Origin: CAYUPI01 sp964446585
GTDB taxonomy: Bacteria > Verrucomicrobiota > Verrucomicrobiia > Limisphaerales > UBA8199
Assembly (NCBI GenBank): GCA_964446585.1
Contig: CAYUPI010000022.1
Span: 18,973-82,972 of the forward strand
Direction of reading: 5' to 3'
DNA: 64,000 bases
The notes under the pieces: model-generated
Database searches by the model: none
Seen by the model: the letters and a program-made list of their open reading frames with translations, nothing else
What the model was told of the DNA's origin: nothing
Shown: one piece after another, positions 8,901-18,431 of the stretch
Position numbering within the stretch: position 1 is the first letter of the stretch
Layout: each line of letters opens with the position of its first letter
Made by a program: the position numbers and the translations under genes

Positions 8901-10907
8901 GATTACGACATCCAGGGGCGCGTGACTTCCAAACAGTTCGCCGACGGCTCGAAAGTGCTGTTCTCCTACGAAAATGCCACCAGCCGCTTGAAGTCTGTGC
9001 GGGATGAAAAAGGGCAGGTAAAGTCCTTCACTTACTATGCCGACAACAACCTGATGCGAGTGGCCTACCCGGTGGCGCAGGTGGCCACTCCGGCGATCAC
9101 TTATTCCTATGATCCCAACTACAACCGACTCAGCTCTATGCAGGACGGAATCGGGACGACGACCTACACCTATTATCCCGCCGGCTCTTTGGGTGCGTTG
9201 CAAGTTGCGTCGGTGAGCGGGCCATGGATAAACGATACAGTGACTTATTCCTACGATTCGCTTGGGCGAACCACCAACCGCACCATCGCTGGAATCGCGC
9301 AAACCTATGCCTACGACCCGCTGGGACGCATCACGAATATCGTTAATGCCCTGGGCAGTTTTTCCTACCTATACGATGGCGCGACTGCACGGCTGCTCGA
9401 TGCGCTTTATCCCAATGGCCGTGCCACCCACTACGATTTTTTCAATAATCTGGGCGACCGCCGCTTGCAGGGGATCACTCACCGGCGGGCGGACAGCTCG
9501 GTTATCTCACGGTTCGCCTATCTCTACAACACCGCCGGCACGATCACCAACTGGCTGCAGGAACTCGGCGGCGTGACAAATAACTGGAGCCTCGGCTATG
9601 ACGCCGCGGACCAATTGACGGCCGCGCAACTCAACCAAGGCGCCACCAATGTCAATTACACCGAAAGTTACGATCCGGCAGGCAACCGCCTCGCCGAAAC
9701 CATTTCCTCGGTCGGCCGAACTTTCCAGTGCAACGCCCTAAACCAGTTGGTGTCCTCCTCGGATACCACCGTGACGAATGCGAGCTACGAGTGGGACGCC
9801 GAGCAGCGCCTGGCAGCCGTCAACCAGGGCACTAACCGCTCGGAGTTCTACTATGATGGCGCCGGTCGCAGGGTGCGGATTGTCGAGAAGCAGAATGGGG
9901 CGATTGTGGCCGAGCGCCGATTTGTTTGGTGCGGGATGGAGTTGTGCGAGGAGCGGGACTCCACCGGCGGCCTGGTGCAAAAGCGATTTTTCGTCGCGGG
10001 CGTGCAGTTACTCTCGGGGCCCGCACCAGGCAGCTATTTTTACACTCGCGATCACCTCGGCTCCTTGCGCGAGATGCACGATGCCACGGGCCTGGTCCGC
10101 GCGCGCTACGACTATGGCCTCTACGGCCAGCAGGCGAAGCTCGGTGGCGACCTGGACTCTGACTGGGGTTTTACGGGTTACTTCAGCCATCCTCAAACCG
10201 CTCTCTATCTTGCGCCGTTGAGGGCCTACGACCCGCGCACGGCCCGCTGGCTGAGTCGCGATCCGATCGGTGAGCTTGGGGGCTTGAATCTCTACGGGTA
10301 TGCCGGCAATGACCCGGTTAATCTTTACGACCCGCTGGGCCTTTGCTTTCTCAGCCGGTTGCGCAATGCCGGCGTCGGACTTTACGCCGGAGCGGCCGGC
10401 GGTGCCGTCGGCGGTGCGGCTGTTGGAGGCACGCTCGGCTTTCTTGCAGGTGGAGTGAACGCGGTTCCTGGAGCAGTCGCTGGCGCTGCTGGGGGCGCCG
10501 TGGTAGGCGGCACCTGGGGGGCCATTTCTGGATTCTTATCGCCGTGCTCCAGTCCCGGCGATGTGGCTCTGGAGCAATTTATCTCTGGCGTGCTGTCCGG
10601 TGGCCTTGAATTCCTCCCGGGATTATCGGAGCTCGGCGTAAAAATCAAGGGTATCAATGCGGAAGCAGGAAGCTGGCTGGCAGTTTCGAGGCAAACGTTC
10701 ACGAAATTCGAACGCGATATATACTCGATTTGGGACTCGGACCTGAAACTAGCCACAGTCTTCAAGACTGCCGCCGGTCGCTATATCGAAGAGGAGCTGC
10801 CCGCCAAACTGGCAGAAGGCTCGGAGGAATTTGGCCAGGGGATCGTGGACTGGTTAGCAGCTGACCCGTCGGACCAAAACTCGAGCACAACTCCTCGGCG
10901 CCCATAA
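5958..10907 (+). CDS. RHS/YD-repeat protein with N-terminal C39-like cysteine protease domain
   Basis: The 1649-aa protein has a signal peptide (about residues 1-37), a helical TPR-like stretch (about 85-190) and a C39-peptidase-like domain (about 215-350) in which Cys224 (RCGPYALERIL), His295 (GHYAAML) and Asp311 (QDPTFG) could form the triad. Dozens of YD repeats (about 385-1420) follow, then the RHS core closing motif YDPRTARWLSRDPIG and GYAGNDPVNLYDPLGL at about 1420-1461. YD repeats build a hollow shell that in known RHS toxins encloses the C-terminal tip. The tip here (about 190 aa) starts with a Gly/Ala glycine-zipper segment and ends in an unrecognised helical domain. No separate immunity gene follows; the next gene starts 17 bp later. 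It could be a toxin or a cell-surface scaffold. Confidence 0.88.
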   Translation: MLADVFKAPRLSVLILLPRFLLVLTLGVATGFRAGGQTVNRTLPPHAAPQVGLVLPENATEAEIKSARIFEEPLVPVGRSPSAHENRRLAVALRQHTSRSDPDDFSVLERYLEEQPDSVWAPSVAFNLAGEYYNTGWYSKSLRMWERAWPLLKPASDLHAKALADRAAGELAFMYGRLGRMTELSALLDSLEGRAFIGSATEKIAGAREGLWTMQHRPEIAFRCGPYALERILNFTDPAKAGSPLIRDSKSTTNGCSLAQVADLSRQLGMNYQMAFRSNGAALLRPAVVNWKAGHYAAMLKEENGRYLFQDPTFGNDAWISKRALEAEASGYFLVSAGELPAGWRRVDAAEGSLVFGKGATTAKDDTSTTDCDPKTCGGSGTGMPVASTHLMLVSLNIQDRPVGYTPPVGPPVFLRLTYNQRDAGQPAGFSYSNLGPKWTFNWLAYIADNPSSLAADVSYYTDGGGTLSFTGFDNVSQTYAPPVKSQAMLRRTSATSYELTTRNGSKLIFAQPGSFGGTFRRVFLTQIVDPAGNFVQITYDNNFRVVGITDAIGQVTTLSYQNPSDNLKITKVTDPFGRFATFTYDASNRLAQITDTIGITSQFTYDSGDFIQSLTTPYGTNSFEKGENGPQRWLVTTYPNGEKDRVEFYESGYIGIPDSDPAATVPAGMSVANIYNTSRNSFFWNRKAYAEAAGDYTKAHLYHWLHFSGGVCSGILESEKAPLENRVWYSYDGQPSTITYGTTDQPNAVGRVLDDGTTQLTTLHYNSMGIITNLVDPMGRSLTYVYATNQTDLLEVRQTTGANNDLLTQISYNAQHLPVAIRNAAGQMTTNIYNARGQLVATTSPNGETTALSYDPNGYLLAIDGPLPGMSDRLTLSYDSVGRVRTVIGPDGYAITNSYDNLDRLTNRAYPDGTFEAFTYDRLDWVKRQDRLGRVTQYSYDTLRRLISVQDPLNRTVNLQYCGCGALSALVDALGRPTRWDYDIQGRVTSKQFADGSKVLFSYENATSRLKSVRDEKGQVKSFTYYADNNLMRVAYPVAQVATPAITYSYDPNYNRLSSMQDGIGTTTYTYYPAGSLGALQVASVSGPWINDTVTYSYDSLGRTTNRTIAGIAQTYAYDPLGRITNIVNALGSFSYLYDGATARLLDALYPNGRATHYDFFNNLGDRRLQGITHRRADSSVISRFAYLYNTAGTITNWLQELGGVTNNWSLGYDAADQLTAAQLNQGATNVNYTESYDPAGNRLAETISSVGRTFQCNALNQLVSSSDTTVTNASYEWDAEQRLAAVNQGTNRSEFYYDGAGRRVRIVEKQNGAIVAERRFVWCGMELCEERDSTGGLVQKRFFVAGVQLLSGPAPGSYFYTRDHLGSLREMHDATGLVRARYDYGLYGQQAKLGGDLDSDWGFTGYFSHPQTALYLAPLRAYDPRTARWLSRDPIGELGGLNLYGYAGNDPVNLYDPLGLCFLSRLRNAGVGLYAGAAGGAVGGAAVGGTLGFLAGGVNAVPGAVAGAAGGAVVGGTWGAISGFLSPCSSPGDVALEQFISGVLSGGLEFLPGLSELGVKIKGINAEAGSWLAVSRQTFTKFERDIYSIWDSDLKLATVFKTAAGRYIEEELPAKLAEGSEEFGQGIVDWLAADPSDQNSSTTPRRP

Positions 10908-10924
10908 ATCCCCCGCCGATTCGT

Positions 10925-13900
10925 ATGGAAACCCACCCTCAACCTCAAAATGCGCTCGGCCTTGGGTGCGCCAGAGCCGCCGGTCCATCGCGACCATTTG
11001 TTTGCGTGAATTCGGTTCACGCCAGCGATTCGGCGGCGCGTTCCGGCGAATTCTGCTCCGCCTTTTGGGATAGGGCCGTTGTGAGAGGAATTCACCCTGG
11101 GGCCATGCTCATGTGCCTCATTCTATTCGGCGCAGCGGTGCAATGCGCGTGGCCAGCAACGTACACCTATGACCTTCCAGGCAATGTGATCGGCGTGACA
11201 CAAGCGGTTGCGGGTCTGCCGGCGATCCCCGCGCAGCCCGCCAGCCAGCTTTTGGCAACGGCGGGCAACGCCTATTTCAGCGTCGTAGCTTCCGGCCCTG
11301 GCCCGTTGTATTACCAATGGCTTTCCAACGGTGTTCCGATCCTGGGGGCGACCGGCGACGCTCTGGCGCTCTTAGCGATCTCTCGGCCCGGGAATTTGAT
11401 CAGCAACGGCGGCTTCGAATCACCCGGAATCACCGCTTTATCCGTGACTTACTCCGCCGGGACAAACCTGGGCGGCTGGATAGTCGAAAGCAACGATGTA
11501 GATTTGGTCCGATCTTCGGAATGGCAGCCGTATGATGGCCTCCAATCCCTTGATTTGAGCGGCACAGTCGCAGGTTCGATCTATCAGGACGTTCCAACCA
11601 GCCCGGGCCAGCAATATATTCTGCGCTTCGAACTCGCGGGCGATCCCTTCGGCGGCCCAACCATCAAAACCAACCAGGTCTGGTGGGGCACGAACCTTCT
11701 TGCCACCGTCGCCTTCAATATCACGGGCGCCTCGACCTCCGACATGAGCTGGACAAACCACGAATACCTCGTCACCGCTTCGTCCAACAGCACTCGCGTC
11801 CGATTCGTCAGCCTGGCCAACAGCGCCTACGGCCCGGTTCTGGACGCAGTGTCCCTGACGCCTGTGGCAGCGCCCCCGGTGGATTACAGCGTCATCGTGA
11901 GCAATGCGTTCGGCAGTGTCACCAGTTCCGTCGTGCACGTCGAGTTTGATACTGACAACAATGGCTTGTCCGATACCTGGGAGCGCACCTATTTCGGCGC
12001 CGTCGGTCAGGACCCGAACGCCGACAGCGACGGCGACGGGGTTTCAAACCTCGACGAATATCTCGAGGGAACGAACCCTACCAACACGGCGTCGTTCCGC
12101 CCACGGCTCCACCTCGCGGGCACGCCGGGCGGGGCGGTGACCGTGTCGCCCTTCCTGCCGAGCTATGCCTTGAACGATTCCGTGCAACTCACCGCCACGT
12201 CGGATGCGAATGCGCTGTTCGAGATGTGGACCGGCAGTGTTACGAGCACCAATTCAATCGTCAACCTGGTCATGAATGGCCACAAAACCGTCACGGGGCT
12301 TTTCGGGCTGATTCTGACCAATGGCGCGACCTACAACGGCACGTTGGCGGCGGGTATTTCGAACCGCTACGCCTTCACTGCAGCCGCAGGAGACAGCATC
12401 CAGGTGCGCGTGGGCGCCGCCGGGTTCACCCCGCGGATTGATATCTTCGGGCCGGATGGATCGCTCGCCGGTCAGTTCGCGGTCAACAACCTCAATAATC
12501 ACGACGCGGATGTCTTTCTGCGGCTGACCAACAGCGGCGCCTTTTTCGTGGTCGTGGGCAGCCAATTCGCCGGCGGATCCGGCGCGTTCGCTTTGAGCCT
12601 GGCCCGGGTGCCGGCGGCCTTCGTGGTGTCGCCCGGCCACTCCGGCGGAGCGCTCACCAACGGCGCGAACAATTCGGGCGTCATCGGCCTGGGCGGCCAG
12701 GATATATGGAGCTTCACGGCTAGCGCGGGAGACAGCATTCAAGTGCGGGTCGGCGCCCCCGCCTTCACGCCGAGGATTGATCTGTATGGGCCGGACGGAT
12801 CACCCGCCGGCCAGTATGCGGTCAACAACGTCACTTATCACGACGCCGATTTGTTCCTGCGCCTGACCAACAGCGGCAGCTTCACCGTCGTAGTGAGCAG
12901 CTATTTCAACAACGGGGCGGGCGCGTACAATCTGAGCTTGGCCCAGGCGCCGGAGGCCTTTGTCGTGTCACCTGGCGACTCGGGTGGCACGCTCACCAAT
13001 GGGGCGAACAACCCGGGCGTCATCGGCCTCGGCGGCCAGGATATGTGGCGCTTCACCGGCAGCACGGGAGACAGCATCCAACTGCGCGTGGGTGCCCCCG
13101 CCTTCACGCCGAGGATTGATCTGTATGGGCCGGACGGATCACCCGCCGGCCAGTATGCGGTCAACAACGTCACTTATCACGACGCCGATTTGTTCCTGCG
13201 CCTGACCAACAGCGGCAGCTTCACCGTCGTAGTGAGCAGCTATTTCAACAACGGGGCGGGCGCGTACAATCTGAGCTTGGCCCAGGCGCCGGAGGCCTTT
13301 GTCGTGTCACCTGGCGACTCGGGTGGCACGCTCACCAATGGGGCGAACAACCCGGGCGTCATCGGCCTCGGCGGCCAGGATATGTGGCGCTTCACCGGCA
13401 GCACGGGAGACAGCATCCAACTGCGCGTGGGTGCCCCCGCCTTCACGCCGAGGATTGATCTGTATGGGCCGGACGGTTCCTTGGCCGGCCAGTATGNNNN
13501 NNNNNNNNNNNNNNNNNNNNNNNNNNNNNNNNNNNNNNNNNNNNNNNNNNNNNNNNNNNNNNNNNNNNNNNNNNNNNNNNNNNNNNNNNNNNNNNNACGG
13601 ATCACCCGCCGGCCAGTATGCGGTCAACAACGTCACTTATCACGACGCCGACTTGTTCCTGCGCCTGACCAACAGCGGCAGCTTCACCGTCGTAGTGAGC
13701 AGCTATTTCAACAACGGGGCGGGCGCGTACAATCTGAGCTTGGCCCAGGCGCCGGAGGCCTTTGTCGTGTCACCTGGCGACTCGGGTGGCACGCTCACCA
13801 ATGGGGCGAACAACCCGGGCGTCATCGGCCTCGGCGGCCAGGATATGTGGCGCTTCACCGGAAGTGCCGGAGACAGCATCCAACTGCGCGTGGGTGCCCC

Positions 13901-16358
13901 CGCATTCACGCCGAGGATTGATCTGTATGGGCCGGACGGTTCCTTGGCCGGCCAGTATGCGGTCAACAACGTCACTTATCACGACGCCGACTTGTTCCTG
14001 CGCCTGACCAACAGCGGCAGCTTCACCGTCGTAGTGAGCAGCTATTTCAACAACGGGGCGGGCGCGTACAATCTGAGCTTGGCCCAGGCGCCGGAGGCCT
14101 TTGTCGTGTCACCTGGCGACTCGGGTGGCACGCTCACCAATGGGGCGAACAACCCGGGCGTCATCGGCCTCGGCGGCCAGGATATGTGGCGCTTCACCGG
14201 AAGTGCCGGAGACAGCATCCAACTGCGCGTGGGTGCCCCCGCATTCACGCCGAGGATTGATCTGTATGGGCCGGACGGTTCCCTGGCCGGCCAGTATGCG
14301 GTCAACAATGCAACTTTTCATGATGCTGATTTGTTCCTGCGCCTGACCAACAGCGGCAGCTTCACCGTCGTAGTGAGCAGCTATTTCAACAACGGGGCGG
14401 GCGCGTACAATCTGAGCTTGGCCCAGGCGCCGGAGGCCTTTGTCGTGTCACCTGGCGACTCGGGTGGCACGCTCACCAATGGGGCGAACAACCCGGGCGT
14501 CATCGGCCTCGGCGGCCAGGATATGTGGCGCTTCACCGGAAGTGCCGGAGACAGCATCCAACTGCGCGTGGGTGCCCCCGCATTCACGCCGAGGATTGAT
14601 CTGTATGGGCCGGACGGTTCCCTGGCCGGCCAGTATGCGGTCAACAATGCAACTTTTCATGATGCTGATTTGTTCCTGCGCCTGACCAACAGCGGCAGCT
14701 TCACCGTCGTAGTGAGCAGCTATTTCAACAACGGGGCGGGCGCGTACAATCTGAGCTTGGCCCAGGCGCCGGAGGCCTTTGTCGTGTCACCTGGCGACTC
14801 GGGTGGCACGCTCACCAATGGGGCGAACAACCCGGGCGTCATCGGCCTCGGCGGACAGGATATGTGGAGCTTCATGGGCAACGCCGGCGACAACATCCAG
14901 GTGCGCATTGGGACAGATGGTTTCACGCCCCGGCTGGATCTCTATGGCTCCGACGGTGCGCTGGCGGGCCAGTTTGCGGTGAACAATGGTGCCTATTACG
15001 ATGGTGATATTTTCCTGCGGCTGACCAACAGCGGACGTTACACGCTGGTGGCGAGCAGCTATTTTCTGAATGGCGCTGGAAATTACTTGCTGAATCTGGC
15101 ACAGGCGCCGGAACCGTTCGTCGTAACTCCCGGCGACGAAGGCGGTGTGCTGACCAACGGCGCCGCGAATGTCGCCATTCTTGAAGTGGGAGACCAGGAT
15201 ATGTGGAGTTTTGCCGCCAACTCCGGCGACAGCATCCAGCTCCGCGTCGGCACTGCCGGATTCGCGCCGCGCATTGACCTGTACGGGCCCAGCGGCGCGC
15301 TGGCGGGTCAGTACGCCCTGAACTCGGGGGTCCTGGACGCCTGGCTGAACCTGCAACTGACCAACAGCGGAACGTTTGTGGCCGTGATCAGTAGCTACTC
15401 TTTGAATGGGTCAGGCATGTATTATCTGAACCTCGCTCACGCGCCGGAGCCCTTCGTCGTTTCCCCCTACGATGAAGGCGGTCCTCTCACCAATGGCGGC
15501 AACCACGACGGCGTCACTACCCTGGGCGACGTGGACCTTTGGACGTTCAACGCGAATGCCGGCGACAGCGTGGTCCTGCGCTGTGGTGAATTGTCCGGCA
15601 CTGCATCTTATTCTCCCAGCCTCCACCTTTATGGTCCCAATGGCGCATTACTTGCCAGTGACGCGAACGCGAGCGATTCGCTTATCACGTACCAGCCGAC
15701 CAATACCGGCAGATTCACCCTTATGCTCGACAGCCTCGCGGCAAACAACACAGGCAATTATCGTCTGCGCTTCATGCATATTCCCGGCTCGTTCATCGTG
15801 CCCGCGGGCGACGAAGGCGGCGTCATCACCGCCGGAGTCACCAACGATGCCGTGACTGATCTCGGCGATGAAGACATCTGGAATTTCACCGCGTTCAAAG
15901 GCCTGGCCATCAACCTGAGCGCCCAAAAGCTGTCCGGCACTGCCTCATACAGCCCCTGGATTCGCCTCTACAGCCCCACTGGCTCACCCTTGACCAATGC
16001 CTCGAGCGCGACCACGGCCACCATCAATTACACCCCAACGAACAATGGCGTCTTCACTCTGCTGGTGGGGTCCCTCAATCGCGGCGCGACCGGCGCCTAC
16101 CGGCTTACGAGCACCGGCATTTCCGCCGGCGTCAAGCTCAGCCCGCCGGTGATCTCGGGAACGAACCTGAGCTTGGTTTGTTCGGGGGGCGGCTCCAATG
16201 CAACATTTGTCCTCACTGCCACCACAAACGTCGCGTTGCCAGCGGCTCTTTGGACGCCGCTACTGACAAATCGTTTTGACGCCTCCGGCAGCTTCATCAT
16301 CTCGAATCTGTATAACCCCTCCCAACTGGCCCAGTACTTCCGCCTCTCGCTGCCGTGA
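10925..16358 (+). CDS. Giant secreted PPC-repeat protein (interrupted by an assembly gap)
   Basis: One gene appears as two frames (10925-13496 and 13597-16358) only because 100 N stand in for a gap of different length. Order: hydrophobic export signal (best start ATG 11105, MLMCLILFGAAVQCAW); half of an Ig-like domain; a DUF642-like beta-sandwich inserted into it (about 11391-11872: ISNGGFESPG...LDAVSLTP); the second Ig half ending in VIVSNAFGSV; a calcium-binding type-3 segment DTDNNGLSDTWE...DSDGDGVSNLDEY; a beta domain with MWTGSV; then at least eleven PPC-like units of about 113 residues with DIWSFTASAGDSI and PRIDLYGPDGS motifs. A final C-terminal module ends YFRLSLP, like many Verrucomicrobial exported proteins. 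The likely role is adhesion or matrix; no catalytic site is seen. Confidence 0.82.
12621..15114 (+). repeat. 339-bp tandem repeats encoding PPC-like units
   Basis: Units starting at 12957, 13296, 13759, 14098, 14437 and 14776 are almost identical at DNA level, with spacing exactly 339 bp except across the gap. Flanking units (12621, 15115, 15451, 15787) are diverged. Near-identity of the inner copies implies recent duplication or gene conversion, and it explains why the assembly broke here. Confidence 0.95.
13497..13596. other. Assembly gap (100 N)
   Basis: The run of N is a placeholder. The repeat register predicts a true gap of 315 bp (or 315 plus multiples of 339), which would also restore one continuous reading frame. 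Confidence 0.95.
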
Positions 16359-16469
16359 ATTCTGCATTGCAGGTATCTGGAGCGTGATTGCTCCCGATTC
16401 CATCGCGGCATTGAACGACCGGGATAAGCTCGACAGGATTCCAAATCCACCTGTTCGGTTCCGTCAACT

Positions 16470-16910
16470 GTAAGCGCAACGCGGGGCACCTCTGGTTAAG
16501 GAGATCACAATCGTCGTAGCATAACGCTACGATGGATACGACACAGGTTGGAGAAATGGTTTTAAAGACCGATGTGCTTGGGCGGGTAAAGACGCCTGCG
16601 CAGCGACGGGAACAGTTGCTCGACGAGTTTGAGCGCAGCGGTTTGAGCGGGAGCAAGTATGCGGAGTTGGTAGGTATAAAATATCAAACGTTCGCCACCT
16701 GGTTGCAGCGGCGTAAGCGCGCGCGTGGGGCATACCCGAAAGTGCCGGCCACACGGATGGTCAAGGCCGAGTCGGTGCGCTGGCTCGAAGCGGTGGTGCA
16801 AGAGGCCAGGCAGGCCGGGGCGGGGCAGCCCGAAGCGATTGTGCTGGAGGTGAGCGAGGGGGGGGCGAGTGCAGATCAGCAACCCAAAGCAGGCGGCACT
16901 GGCGGCGGCG
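16470..16910 (+). mobile_element. IS66-family element remnant (left end plus broken tnpA)
   Basis: The left end begins GTAAGCGCAACGCGG at 16470, like IS66 terminal repeats. The open frame at 16532-16900 encodes RREQLLDEFERSGLSGSKYA and IKYQTFATWLQRRKR, characteristic of the small IS66 accessory protein TnpA. After an eight-G run (16858-16865) the family C-terminus (VQISNPKQAALAAA) continues in another frame, which indicates a 1-bp slip. Sequence similarity stops near 16910; tnpB and tnpC are missing. It abuts the 3' end of the tRNA gene. Confidence 0.85.
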
Positions 16911-16987
16911 CCCAAGTTCCGTGGTCGAGCCGATGTAAAACCTGCCCGATGAGCCGCGCAAGATGTAAACCCAGGCCGTTTAAGGTT

Positions 16988-17063
16988 TGGTGGGCCCACC
17001 AGGATTTGAACCTGGGACCAAGCGATTATGAGTCGCCTGCTCTAACCACTGAGCTATGGGCCC
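16988..17063 (-). tRNA. tRNA-Ile (anticodon CAU, lysidine type)
   Basis: The reverse strand folds into a complete 76-nt cloverleaf with encoded CCA end: acceptor GGGCCCA/TGGGCCC, D-arm, anticodon loop CTCATAA and T-loop TTCAAAT. The anticodon arm GGCGACTCATAATCGCT matches the AUA-reading tRNA-Ile2 of other bacteria rather than elongator or initiator tRNA-Met, so C34 is presumably modified by TilS. A partial second copy of positions 1-39 lies at 19288-19326. Confidence 0.93.
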
Positions 17064-17438
17064 AACATGTCGCAAAATCAACTACTTGCCACGGATTGGC
17101 ATCGTGGTTTTGATACTGAAATCTGATACTGTATGTTTTGCAAAGATCTATCCCTTTCCTCTGGCCATTCCAACAATCTCGTTTAGCCAGCGCGACAAGT
17201 AGCGCGTCCTGGGGAATCTCGATTTCAATCACGGGACGGTAAAGACCGCCGGGCGAATTTGAATACGCGTTGAACCCAAGCTCGTTTAACGGAGTAAATC
17301 CGAGATTCGTTACTGAACAACCGGCGACAACCTTTTGGCCGAAACCAGAACGACGCTGGCAGGTAATGCCATCGAATGCTTGGACTGTCGCGGATTGATC
17401 ATCCAAAATCCTATGCCGCACCCTGATAGGTTTTCTGT
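17064..17438. other. Region upstream of tRNA-Ile with no supported gene
   Basis: A reverse-strand frame at 17026-17421 (131 codons) has no recognisable similarity and its 3' part runs through the tRNA, so I do not call it. The stretch contains two copies of TGATACTG (17111 and 17123) that are echoed near 19140-19159. Confidence 0.5.
17111..17131. repeat. Direct repeat pair TGATACTG, copy set 1
   Basis: Two TGATACTG copies 12 bp apart; the second is part of AATCTGATACTG. The same arrangement and orientation recurs at 19136-19159, just inside the other end of the segment bounded by the tRNA and its half copy. They could be arm-type recombinase sites. Confidence 0.6.
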
Positions 17439-18035
17439 TCAGTTCATGCTTGTTCGCGCGGCCTCGAGTATTGCGGCTGGCTCGAGCCGGACTTTGTAAT
17501 CCGGGTTGACGTGGACGAAACGGACCACGCCGTTGGTATTCACGATGAACACAGCCGGGTGAGGGAGGATATGGTGATCTTTGCCCGAAGCAGCATCGAG
17601 ATTGATGCCGTAAGTTTTGTATTTCGCGACCGTGGCGTCATCCACTTTGAAGGCAATGCCGAAAGTTTTCGCGGCAGCAGCGTCGCTGTCGGAAAGCAAG
17701 CGGTAGCGGAGTTTGTCGCGGTGGGGCGTTGCTTTGAGCTTCGAGGGCTGGTCCATGCTGATGGCCAGCAACTGCGCTCCGGCTTTATTCAGGTCGTCCT
17801 CAATCCCGACCAGCGATTGCAAATGCCGATTGCAAAAAGGACACCAACCGCCGCGATAAAAAATCAGCACGGTGGGCTTCTCAGAAACCAACCCGCGTAA
17901 CTTTACCTCCTTGTCATCCTCTGTGCGGAGGGTGACGTCGGGGATTGTTTCGCCGACCTTTAGTGGAGTTGTGTTGGTTTGGGCACGGGCAAGCGCTGTG
18001 CTGAACAGGAGGACGGTCAGAATTTTGGTCATCAT
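17439..18035 (-). CDS. Exported AhpC/TSA-family peroxiredoxin
   Basis: Starting at the ATG at 18035 (MMTKILTVLLFSTALARAQ) gives a clean signal peptide; an upstream ATG at 18062 would add 9 unlikely residues. The mature domain has the thioredoxin-like peroxiredoxin pattern: FYRGGWCPFCNRHLQSL, with the peroxidatic cysteine as the first Cys of CPFC, and the later FKVDDATVAKYKTYG and HPAVFIVNTNGVVRFVHV. It should reduce peroxides in the periplasm or extracellularly, with an unknown reductant. Divergent from the sigma-factor gene with 70 bp between them, so the two may share control. Confidence 0.87.
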   Translation of the reverse strand: MMTKILTVLLFSTALARAQTNTTPLKVGETIPDVTLRTEDDKEVKLRGLVSEKPTVLIFYRGGWCPFCNRHLQSLVGIEDDLNKAGAQLLAISMDQPSKLKATPHRDKLRYRLLSDSDAAAAKTFGIAFKVDDATVAKYKTYGINLDAASGKDHHILPHPAVFIVNTNGVVRFVHVNPDYKVRLEPAAILEAARTSMN

Positions 18036-18105
18036 GGTCGAATAGGTGTAATATAATTGCAATAAACCGTTCCGCCAGCGACTTGTACTAGCAGGAAGCA
18101 GGACG

Positions 18106-18426
18106 ATGCGTAAGGACGAAAATGAACGCTTGGCGAGATTCCTGGATTTGCTGCGGCCGATTCGAGGCGAGTTGGAAGGTTATGCCCGGCGGATGGTCTG
18201 GAACGACAGCGACACGGAGGACGCGATCCAAAACGCGGTGAGCCGGGCTTTTCAGGCATTTGACCGGTATCGTGACGGCACGAACTTTCGCGCGTGGATG
18301 TTCAAGATTCTCACTAACGAAGCTTTTGCGCTGAATCGGAAATACGCACGAATTGCAAAATTGGAGTTCCGGCTGGAACCCGAGGAATTAGAAGCCCTGC
18401 CCGTTCTGGAAAGGGCCAGTGAATAG
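18106..18426 (+). CDS. ECF-type sigma factor reduced to region 2
   Basis: The 106 residues align with region 2 of extracytoplasmic-function sigma factors: YARRMVWNDSDTEDAIQNAV and FRAWMFKILTNEAFALNRK, the core-binding and -10-recognition helices. A TAG at 18424 ends the protein where the linker to region 4 would start, so the -35-binding domain is missing. The usual length is about 170-200 aa. An AGGA about 6-10 bp before ATG 18106 supports the start. The haloacid dehalogenase starts 5 bp after the stop. Either a decayed gene or a one-domain sigma factor that needs a partner. Confidence 0.75.
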   Translation: MRKDENERLARFLDLLRPIRGELEGYARRMVWNDSDTEDAIQNAVSRAFQAFDRYRDGTNFRAWMFKILTNEAFALNRKYARIAKLEFRLEPEELEALPVLERASE

Positions 18427-18431
18427 AACGA

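Noticed and set aside
7824..9302. Reverse-strand 492-codon open frame inside the RHS gene
   Set aside because: Long antisense frames are expected opposite GC-rich YD repeats. The translation is low-complexity in Val/Ile/Gly with no motif, while the forward strand is a clear RHS protein.
12960..14982. Regularly spaced repeats considered as a CRISPR array
   Set aside because: The period is 339 bp with no unique spacers, and every copy is coding; they are protein-domain tandem repeats.
17026..17421. Reverse-strand 131-codon frame upstream of and through tRNA-Ile
   Set aside because: Its last part reads through the tRNA gene and nothing in it is recognisable.
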